Assembly: GCA_030280995.1 (NCBI GenBank)
Contig: JASXTE010000015.1
Coordinates: 16,754,001-16,818,000 of the forward strand
From: Hemileia vastatrix
Lineage: Eukaryota > Basidiomycota > Pucciniomycetes > Pucciniales > Zaghouaniaceae
Direction: 5' to 3'
Length of the DNA: 64,000 nt
This document shows, piece by piece, positions 55,355 through 64,000 of this stretch. The stretch's first letter is position 1. Every line of letters begins with the position of its first letter. A program made the translations under genes and the position numbers. Below the pieces are notes generated by a model, which saw only the letters and a program-made list of their open reading frames with translations, made no database searches and had not been told where the DNA came from.

Positions 55355-57265
55355 ATGGAAGAAGATTTTATAGACATGTAAGTTCATGTTTTGCTTATCA
55401 TTTTTCTATATTTCTTTAATACTTTCTCAACCATTATATTATTAATATGAAAAGTAAAACATCATCTCGTACTTGCTGAAAGCATACAGGATAATGTTTT
55501 GCTTTTCATAATAATAATTAGATTGTTTGTACTTTACCTTTAATTTATTGATTTTTAAGTTGTTTCAAAGTCTCGTACTTGCTGAAAGCATACAGGACAA
55601 TGCTACAATTTAAAAATTAATAATTTATTGAAGTATAACTTTCTAAGTCAATATATTGATCAGAGCAAGATTTTTCATTTTATATATGTGGATATAATAA
55701 TTCCGTAAATTTTTTAATATTACTAGTGTATTGGAGTTATACTTTCATTATGTTATTAATATTAAGTGTAGAGCCAAATCTCGTACTTGCTGAATGCATA
55801 CAGGATAAAGCTATACTCTTTATATGTATAATTTAATAAAGTATACCTTTGAAACGCTTTCTTAATATTTGAAATAAAGAAAAAGTATATAAATTTACTA
55901 ATATGTAGATATGCTAACTTTTGTATTTCTAATATTGAAGATATGATAAAGTTAAAGGTATCATTGACTGATAATTTAAATTATGTTACTATTTTCTAAT
56001 TTTTGATTTTTTTCTATTTTAAATCAAAATTGAATTCTCTTAGGATTGAACCATCAATGAGTAACGATTTGAAAAAAAAAACGGCCAGGGAAGAACTCTA
56101 ACAATAGGTGGGTGAAAGACATTGCTACTGGAATGAAACTTGTAAACGCTCTTGGAATGGATACAAACGGGAAGAAGCCACATTTCTATGCACAATCTTA
56201 TGCAAATAATATGACAGATTGCAATAATTATTACAATTTTTTTCCTGGATGTAGTATTTATAAACCAAAAGGTGTCTTAATACCTAATGTTCTTGTGCAG
56301 ACTTTTGAAATTCATGAGCTCAAAGAACTAGATATGTTAGAAGCTACGGTGCGATGCATTAAGGATCTTTCTTACTGCAAACATGAAATTAAAAATAATG
56401 GTTATCATCAAAGAGCTGGTGGTTTTGGAAAAATGTTTGGTGGTGGCTTTATTTTAGATAGAAAGAAATCTTTACATATTCGTAAGTATCACTTTTTTTA
56501 ATTTAAATACTGAATTTTTGAATGCTTTTCCTTGCAGATGAATACACTGATGATATTGTAAAAACGGATGAATATAAAAAACGAATGAAGAGGATTGCAA
56601 TGTACTTTGAATATTTTTTTAAAAAAATATCATATGTAAAGTACAATGAGGCAACTAATCTTTGCGCAAAACTTGGTATTCCTGGATTTTCAAAAGTTTC
56701 TAGTGAAGAAGAGGGTGTACCGTTTGCTAGTAATTTAACTTGGACATCTGGAGGGAATGGTAATGGGTTCTCTAATGAGGTTCATCTCGATAAGGATGCA
56801 ATTGAGTATACTTTAGGAATATTTTTTTCTAAAGATACAGAAAAAAACACCATTCATATGAAGTATGATAAGACCCAACCACGACAAATAGGTGGAGAAC
56901 TTATGTTTCCCGAAATTCGAAGTAAAATCAACTTTGAAGCAACTAATGGAATAACAGTGACATTATGGCCTGCCAATCAACTAAGGCATTTTACCTCAAG
57001 ATGTCATGAAATTCCTGGCTTCACTAGGATAGGTTCTTCTATTCAAATCAGCACTAGACTTTTTCATGCTATAGAAAAGCTTAATGTTTTTGATATTGAT
57101 ATTTCAGAATACTTAGAAATTAAAAAAGAAAAATTTAGGTTAGAATATTTGATTAGTGCTTTGAGAGTTTTTTTGAAAAGAGATGACTTAATAGAGGAAG
57201 AAATAGAATCAGCAAAGTATTATTTATCTAATGTTAAGACAAATCTAAAAAATCTAGATATATAA
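55355..57265 (+). CDS. TET/JBP-like 2-oxoglutarate/Fe(II) dioxygenase, three exons, one apparent frameshift
   Basis: Proposed exons are 55355-55377, 56044-56481 and 56538-57265. The introns are 666 and 56 bp with GTAAGT donors. The model encodes 395 residues if one A is removed from the A10 run at 56072-56081; as written the first frame stops at 56097-56100. Exon 3 holds the fold's metal and co-substrate residues: H-x-D (VHLDKD, H236 and D238), GGELMFPE, distal H304 (RHFTSR) and R317 (FTRIGSS). The order and spacing fit the basidiomycete TET/JBP-like family (also called Tet-like 2OG-Fe(II) oxygenase). A basic KKKRPGK near the N-terminus would suit nuclear entry. TET and JBP enzymes oxidise methyl groups of 5-methylcytosine or thymine in DNA; the substrate here is unknown. 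No CXXC or other DNA-binding domain is seen. It converges with the minus gene at 58274-60494. Confidence 0.72.
55465..55805 (+). repeat. Three 27-bp repeats inside the first intron of the TET/JBP-like gene
   Basis: Near-identical copies (core CTCGTACTTGCTGAA, then GCATACAGGA) at 55465-55491, 55571-55597 and 55779-55805, spaced 106 and 208 bp. The flanks are loosely related too, so this may be a decayed tandem repeat of about 105 bp. Each copy contains GTACTTGCTGA..CATACAG, with intron-like ends. Confidence 0.8.
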
Positions 57266-58273
57266 ATATTAAAAATTTATATTATATATACACAACTTAA
57301 TGCAAATTTAAACATGATAAATACTGGGAGTAGCTGTAACATTTTCAGTTTTGATAATTATAGTATTATCTATTTTTTTTATTTGTGAAATAAAATAATT
57401 TTTTTTCATAATATTATAAGAAAATTTGATTTACTTTTGAGGAAATATATAAGTTGTGAAATCTTTAAATGTCATTTTTATTAAATTGGTAGCAAAGGTT
57501 CTAAAATAAAAAAAACTATAATAAAGAATTTGAAATATATTAGCCATAAAAATGTGCTTTTAATGCTACCAAATTAACTGTATAGTATTTTAGGTCAAAC
57601 AGGCTTATTAATAAAAAAGGTAATAATAAAGAGTTGAAGAAAGAATTTTGAATCAATAATAGATTAAATTGTATTTTTTTAAGAATGTACTCATTTAATT
57701 TTTTAAATTGTTCTACTTCTGATTAAAAATGTTACAATCAACGAAAATATTTGTAATAATTAATAGATTATATAATATTAAAGGTAAAGTAACAAAACTA
57801 GAGCAGTTATCATATTTTTATATAAACAATAAAATATTTAAGAATTTAATACAAGTATTTGAAATCATATAAGTAGATTTTAAAATCTTTGTTATTGCTG
57901 GACTTACAATAATTTTTTTTAATAATTAATTTAGAAAATCATGTCAAAGGTTACTTAATAAATTTCAAAGATGGTCACATTTTTGACATATTTGAAGGAA
58001 AATAACTTGAATTATACAAGATATATCATATAGACAGAACTTTATCTATTTACATGTTGGAATATTAATTTATTGAAAGGCTATGTTTAGCAAAAAAAGG
58101 TGATACTGGCTGAATGGAGCTCCAGTGATTAAGAAAATCTGCAGAAATAGCCCTAGCGATTCCCGGAGGACTTGGGGTATCAAATTTTAAAGGAAATGGA
58201 TCACACTTGCCTATAAAAGGTTTTATTAATGTTAAAATATAGTTATTTAAATTTTTCCAAATTATTTCTTCCA
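57266..58273. other. Convergent intergenic region
   Basis: AT-rich. A 70-codon minus frame at 58065-58277 (..PPGIARAISADFLNHWSSIQPVSP..) reads like protein and is preceded by an acceptor-like TTTTATAG. It could be a further exon of the minus gene, but no donor in the right phase is obvious. Confidence 0.35.
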
Positions 58274-60494
58274 TCAAATGATTTTTTTTTCATGTAAATT
58301 AAGAAACTTAACTTCTGATATTACCTCCAAGCAATCAGCTGCTGAAGCCAATCTATGATCTTGAGAGCTCAGAAATAAACCACGGACACCATCAATTATA
58401 TAGAATGTGAAAGATTGATATCGGTGGTGGGAGTATTCAGAATTTATTTTGTTTAGTGCAGCCTTTTGTTTCTCTCTCATTATAGTCAGTTCAGTATTTT
58501 CGTTTTTCTCACTTGATTGTTGAGCTTCACTAGTCTTGCCACTTGATATTGTTGCAGCACAATATTTTGATTTAAGAATGATAATTGACATAATTATATC
58601 AATGATAATATTGCTGATTTGAAGAAGAGTTGACATTGATATATCACGGGTTTGAAGTGCAGTGGGACCAACTTCTAAGCCATCAGAAATCGGACTCTTC
58701 AGATTTGAAAGGTGAGCTAGAAGCTGAAGACCACGTTCAATTGGACAGTCTGAGTTAATGTTTTGATGTGATGGAAGCTGGCTGAATTCATGTGCGGTCA
58801 GATAAAGTGAAGATGATATAAGAGATACCCATGAAGAACGGCAGTGGTCACTTAAGATCATTAATCTCATGAGCATTCGGATAAGATTGGATTCAGGGTG
58901 ATCCGTTTTCTTTGTTGAGGAAAGAATTTCAGTATTTAAACCATCAGGATCACATAAATCTTCCATTTTTTTGAAATCAATATTATCGAGTACCCATAGC
59001 TGTGAGCTATCAATCTCTAAAAAAATATTTGCTACAAAAGGAAAAAAAAAATAAGTAAAAGAACAAAAGTCAAGACTAAAAATTATGGTAACTTACATAA
59101 CTCAGTAAGTTTTGAAAGCCAATCTTCTCCACAAGATTTTTCCCAATGAAAAGTAAACATTGGAATATTTGACATGGGTTCTTGGGAAGAAGTAGAAGAG
59201 CTTAATTCGAGGAGAGTAACAATTTCCAACCACGACCTGAGGACCTTTGCCGTGCTGATTCTACCTTTATAAAAATTATGAATTTTACAGAATTCCTCCT
59301 GCAAATCAGATTCTTTTAGAACTGAGGGTGAATAAGTTAGAGGTTTTTTTGATATCTTGATTGGAGTTGATTTCATTGGTAGAGAAGCTTTCAAAGAGGT
59401 CAAAGTAGGTAATTTAGGAGGTGATGGGTATTGCTTCTTAGAAATGAAGGAATTTGGTGATGAGCTGTTTGAATCATCATCTTTATCAAACATATCAACA
59501 TGTCTTGAAGAAGATTTTAAACTTTGCTTTTTTTGATGAACAAGCATAGCTTCATATTCTGATAGTTGATCATCGCTATTTTCATTGCTCTTTTCATCAT
59601 CTTCATCAGGGAGAGGGCGTTTATGGATGGAACAATCTACAGCAGGTGAGTTTCTGGTACAAAATATCAAAAGAAAGATAAAAAGTACAATATGTAAGCA
59701 ATAAAAGAGATATATGATTGAATTTTAAAGATAAAAGAATAAAAATAAAAAAAAAAGGAAACAAGAATATACTCATTATCAAAACCTTTGCTTTTTTTTT
59801 GAGATTTATTATTTGATACATCAGAAAATTCATTAGCAGAAGCCGGTTTAATACGTCGAACAAAAGAGGAGCCTTGGGATAATCTCTTTTTCTTGGAGCG
59901 GATAACAGGTGTTTCAAGATTTTCCTTAGAAGTTGAAGCATGAGTTGAAGCTGATGGTTCATCTGTCTCATCATCATCCCTAATGACAATGACTTCATCA
60001 GGAGGAATCATACCCTCCTCATAAGCTACAAATATATATGAAGAAAAAAAAATATTAATAATCTTATCTACTAATTTAAAAGGAGAAAAAAAAATAATGA
60101 ACATACATTTTTCAAGGCTTTTCACATATTGGAGTAACTCATTACAAGGGTTAGATAAATATGAAGGAGAAGGATTATTGTTAAGGATCTTGACAAGCTC
60201 TTCTGTTTTATCTCTAGCCAATTCAAGTAAATTGTGATACTGAACTCTTGTTATTTCCTGCCTCTCATCGCTAAGTACAGGAGGGTTAGGTGCCATGCCA
60301 TGTGGCAGACATGGTGCAAGCTCAAAAGCTTCAAAGCGAGTATCAATCAGAGAGTGGAATGAAACACATTTGGGTGCTGGAAAATCAAATTTTTGAAAAA
60401 AAAAGATATAGAACATAAGTGAAATATATAAATTAAGAGAGAGGAACATGATATACATACAAAGTGGAGGTGTAGGATTTTGTATACTAGACAT
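58274..60494 (-). CDS. Unrecognised nuclear-looking protein with SUMO-interaction-type motif, five exons
   Basis: Exons (minus) are 60494-60461, 60376-60107, 60025-59773, 59653-59097 and 59031-58274. The four introns (84, 81, 119 and 65 bp) all have GT-AG ends, and the joins keep one frame of 623 residues, which strongly supports the model. No known domain is recognised. The N-terminal 115 residues look folded (LLELARDKTEELVKIL). Then VIVIRDDDETDE matches a SUMO-interacting motif (hydrophobic core plus acidic tail). Two basic clusters (RSKKKRLSQ, KSQKKSKG) could be nuclear signals. A Ser/Lys-rich linker follows, then a helical Leu/Ile-rich C-terminal half (KVLRSWLEIVTLLEL; LQISNIIIDIIMSIIIL). 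It points towards the TET/JBP-like gene. A nuclear, SUMO-linked role is inference. Confidence 0.7.
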
Positions 60495-61530
60495 ATTGAT
60501 TAATGAATATTAAAAAAAAGTATTCAATATCAAAAAATTATGATGTAATATGATGAATAATTATAAGAAACTCTATTCTAGAAAATTGAAGTTGATATTT
60601 TAATAGGATAAAAAATTGAATAAGATTAAAATTAAAGTGAGAATGAAAGAAACAGAAAACATAAAGAGGGGGATTTTATATTATTTGAGCTTTTTTTAAC
60701 ATGTATTATTCATAGTGGGGTAAACTGAGTAACATGCTAAATCACAATCTGTTTATATTGAAGCAAAATTTGATGTAGCTAACAGAAAATACTAGTAATT
60801 CTTTGGGGAATTTTAGTGTGAAAAACAAATAATAACAAATTTATATCCCATATTCAAATTGCCACGGGTAAATACAAAATTTTTTAAATTAGAATTTACT
60901 CCTAAACAATGGAGATACACTTAATTAGTATATTATATGAAAAAAAAGGATAATCCTTTATGAATATTTGTTAAATTTAATTTCAGATGACAATGCGAGA
61001 TTCACATATATACTGATATGCCTCATCAAACAAGAAATGAATTATAAATATAAAATTGGTAACATTAGAATTTAAGATAAGAATTTGTTTTTTAAGTGAC
61101 AGGAGGAGTTTCAGGCTAGGGTTTGGGCACCGTGACCAAACCTTTGATAAACTTGGATACAACTAAGGGAAAAAAAAAATTTGAATAGTTTTATTTTGCA
61201 ATATATCTTAGTCTGCACAAGATATTGCATTGTTGTCCCTAACTATACCAAAATTGTTACTTTTCAAAAGTTATAGGACTACTAAGTTGATAAAATATTA
61301 TTATGAATCACCCAATTAAATACCTTAAGCAACATTCAAAATTATTAAAATATTAATATTCAATTTGAGATTTGGATTAGCTAATTTTTCACAACTTACC
61401 ACAGTTTTGATTAATATAATAAAACTTGAAAAAAATTGTTGAGATAACCTAGAAATGGGTGCAAGAAAATGATGAAACATATGACTTGAAACTTAACTCA
61501 TACACTATTGATAAACTTCATGGATCCTGA
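60495..61530. other. AT-rich intergenic stretch
   Basis: Upstream of the minus gene. No open frame of note and no recognised repeat. Confidence 0.5.
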
Positions 61531-61973
61531 TTAATTTCTATCGAAATTAATTTTGAGACTAGCATATTGAATTTTAGCTATGACCAAGTACTGTAAGTGC
61601 CATGGTTTGTATTCAATATATTGGTGTTGAAATTAATTTTGATAGGAATCAACAAGTATCAGATGGCACCATGCATGAAACACTGACAGAAACCATCAAA
61701 TTTATGAGGCAATGAACCTCATAATTTCGATCGAAATTAATATAGACCCCTGCATATTGAATACAAGCCATTTCACATGGACTACACAGACATAGATAAA
61801 ATTCAACATGCATGGCTTAAAATTAATTTTGATTGAAATTAACCAAGGCATTAAAACATCAATTTTTATATGGTGTACTTGATCAAACAAATTTATCTAA
61901 CTTCTTAGCTTACCTATACTTATAGGAAATTTATGCATAGTCCATGTCCATATTAATTTCGATCGAAATCAAT

Positions 61974-62240
61974 GTTGACTAATACATAATGAATACATGC
62001 TATGCCACTTACACTTGCCAGGCATAGCTACCATTAAATATGCCAGTATCAAAAATTAATTTCGATCGAAATTAATGAGCATGATAATCATGAATTTCTG
62101 GAGTCAACTGCTTATTTTTATGCATGGTGCCTTGCCAACATTAATTTCGATCGAAATTACTTTTGATACTGGCATATTGCATGTATATATGCCTGGAAAG
62201 TGTAAGTGGCATAGTGTGTATTCATTATGTATTGGTCAAC
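61974..62240 (+). repeat. Inverted-repeat arm 1
   Basis: Nearly identical to the reverse complement of 63178-63445, including two palindrome copies. The arm starts GTTGACTAATAC and ends GTATTGGTCAAC, so it is itself roughly palindromic. Confidence 0.85.
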
Positions 62241-63177
62241 ATTAATTTCGATCAAATTTAATGTTGACATTTGCATATTGAACCCAAGCCAGAAAACAAC
62301 CCAGAAGATTCTTCATAAAACTTCCCATTAATTTTGATTGAAATTAAGGCTGACCATATACATATTGAATGGTAGTTATATCTGGTCTGAGTAAGTGGAG
62401 ATTACTTATATTCAATATGTATTGGTCAACATTAATTTTGATCAAAATTAATGAGCATTTTGATCATGAACTTTTTCAGTCAGTTAGTTGTTTCAATGCA
62501 TAATGGCATTCCAACATTAATTTTGATCAAAATTAATGTTGAAATGATATAATGCTTTTTTGCATGACATGTAAAGGACGGCAAGTATTTTTAAGTATTG
62601 AAATTTACTATACATGTTGAGGGTAAATATAAAATTTACATATCCATATTAATTTCTATAAAAATTAATGTTGACCAATACATAATAAATAGTAAATATG
62701 CCTGGCTAGTGTAAGTGGCATAGCTTTTTTTCAATCTGCACTTGGCAACATTAATTTCGATCAAAATTAAGGTTCATGATTATCATCAATTTATTCAGTC
62801 AGTTGCTTACTGTTATGCATGGTAACATGTCAACATTAATTTTAATAAAAATTGAATTTGACATGCTACCAAGCATTTTTATGTAAGATGAAAAGTAGGG
62901 CACTCTATTGTTAAGTAAACACATTACAATGCATATTGAGCATGTAAATATCATTTACACATTAATATTAATTTCAATCAAAATTAATGTTGACCAATAA
63001 ACATTGAACACAAGCTTTACAACTTACACACACCAGATATAACTACCATTCAATATGTATATGGTGCTCACTAATTTCGATCGAAATTAATGAGCAGTTT
63101 TATGAAGAATTTTTTGGGTCGTTTGCTGGTTTGGGTTCAATATGAAAATGTCAATATTAAATTCTATTGAAATTAAT

Positions 63178-63445
63178 GTTGACCAATACGTAATGAATAC
63201 ACACTATGCCACTTACACTTTCCAGGAATAGACACCATGCAATATGCCAGTATCAAAAGTAATTTCGATCGAAATTAATGTTGGCAAGGCACCATGCATA
63301 AAAATAAGCAGTTGACTCCAGAAATTCATGATTATCATGCTCATTAATTTCGATCAAAATTAATTTTTGATACTGGCATATTTAATGGTAGCAATGCCTG
63401 GCAAGTATAAGTGGCATAGCGTGTATTCACTATGTATTGGTCAAC
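63178..63445 (-). repeat. Inverted-repeat arm 2
   Basis: The reverse complement of arm 1 over about 267 bp, with 938 bp between the arms. The middle holds more degenerate copies of the same blocks. Confidence 0.85.
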
Positions 63446-63682
63446 ATTAAATTCAATTGAAATTAATATGGATACATAAATGTGACATAAAGAGGTATGG
63501 ACCATCAATTTGTTGAAAATACATTTTTATATCTCATACATTATTTGTTTTTCTTAAATAAAATGTTACTCTCTCTCAATATCACTTTATAACATTTACC
63601 AAGCTGCTTTGAAAAAAAACAGAATACATAAAATTCAATATAAGATAGCTATATTACACAGAAGATCACCGTTATACTTAAG

Positions 63683-64000
63683 TTATGATGATGTTGATGC
63701 TCTATTAATTGATTCCCGAATCTTTACCAGATCAATATCAGCTCCAACCCCAAGTGACTCACGTTCATTCACAGATAATCCTTGCAAAAATGTTGCTGAA
63801 TAGCAATTCTTGGGGAGGTATTTGGGAACATTGAATATACCATTTTGTGCAACTGTCCTTTCTGATGACCGTGAATATGTTTTTAATGCTGATTTTTTTT
63901 GAGCTGGTGTATGGGCTAAGTCCTTTGTCATCTTATCCATTTTTTTAAACAAATCATTGAGTTCAGGATTTCGCCATCCAGGAATAGCTCGGATAGGTGC
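63683..64000 (-). CDS. C-terminal part of an unrecognised protein, cut by the window edge
   Basis: The minus frame is open from the window end to the stop at 63683, about 105 residues, beginning APIRAIPGWRNPELNDLFKK and ending INRASTSS. It is basic and polar, with no motif I recognise. The open frame continues past the window edge with protein-like composition, so it is probably the 3' exon of a gene to the right. It lies directly beside the palindrome field. Confidence 0.5.
   Translation of the reverse strand, partial: APIRAIPGWRNPELNDLFKKMDKMTKDLAHTPAQKKSALKTYSRSSERTVAQNGIFNVPKYLPKNCYSATFLQGLSVNERESLGVGADIDLVKIRESINRASTSS

Larger units (their letters stand above)
61531..63475. repeat. Field of about 20 CpG-containing palindromes (core AATTTCGATCGAAATT)
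   Basis: Copies recur about every 70-130 bp, for example at 61723, 61952, 62055 (perfect over 22 bp), 62140, 62241, 62431, 62516, 62751, 63070, 63261 and 63342. Many variants change only the CG dinucleotides to TG or CA (TTTGATCAAA, TTTGATTGAA, TTCGATCAAA). The spacers are related to one another in both orientations (GACCAATACATAATGAATAC; ATGCCACTTACACTTGCC; GAGTCAACTGCTTATTTTTA). Confidence 0.88.

Noticed and set aside
58065..58277. Extra 3' exon for the minus gene
   Set aside because: The peptide looks plausible, but no donor in the matching phase is visible and the previous exon already has a stop.
61531..63475. CRISPR-like geometry of palindromic repeats with spacers
   Set aside because: The host is eukaryotic, the spacers are related to each other in both orientations, the repeat is self-palindromic and variable, and no cas genes are present.
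53583..64000. Calling the region a KDZ transposon outright
   Set aside because: No transposase or terminal inverted repeats are seen in the window; only the known family association supports it.

Overview
The window looks like nuclear DNA from a basidiomycete fungus with a large, AT-rich, transposon-laden genome. A rust (Pucciniales) is my best guess, but this is inference. Supporting points are short GT-AG introns of 56-119 bp, basidiomycete-type Ty3 elements, a chromodomain Ty3 element, and a TET/JBP-like 2-oxoglutarate dioxygenase gene of a kind known to be expanded in rusts and mushrooms. I see no bacterial operon structure, rRNA or tRNA gene.

Layout. 0.1-1.7 kb: a two-exon gene for a Cys-rich, low-complexity protein. 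1.8-2.9 kb: noncoding hairpin repeats, then the 3' end of Ty3 element A (minus strand, 2.9-16.0 kb). A has an intact pol frame but a broken gag frame, and a complete Ty1/copia element (9579-14909) sits inside its 5' LTR. A is itself inserted in a decayed chromovirus (copy 1, 15995-22747). 22.7-28.8 kb and 38.5-40.1 kb: one satellite array with a monomer of about 608 bp, each carrying a near-perfect 46-bp palindrome. It is split by a complete, young-looking chromovirus (copy 2, 28780-38503, 1501-bp LTRs, target duplication AAACT). 40.1-47.7 kb: Ty3 element B (plus strand), the decayed sister of A. 47.7-53.6 kb: a gene-free AT-rich desert starting with a 22-bp palindrome at the breakpoint of B.

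53.6-64 kb is different in kind. It holds a run of about a dozen unrelated perfect hairpins (53583-54310), a three-exon TET/JBP-like gene (plus), a convergent five-exon gene for an unrecognised nuclear-looking protein with a SUMO-interacting-type motif (minus), a 1.9-kb field of about 20 CpG-containing palindromes inside a larger inverted repeat (61.5-63.5 kb), and the C-terminal end of another minus-strand gene at the window edge.

How it fits together. The left 48 kb is a nest of satellite, chromovirus, Ty3 element and copia element, as expected of heterochromatin. Both chromoviruses encode or once encoded a C-terminal chromodomain and both sit in the same satellite, which suits chromatin-guided integration. 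The right 10 kb places a predicted modified-base oxygenase next to palindromes whose variants look like methyl-CpG decay. TET/JBP genes in basidiomycetes are known to travel with KDZ DNA transposons, so this part may belong to a large DNA transposon. No transposase is visible in the window, so that link is a hypothesis.
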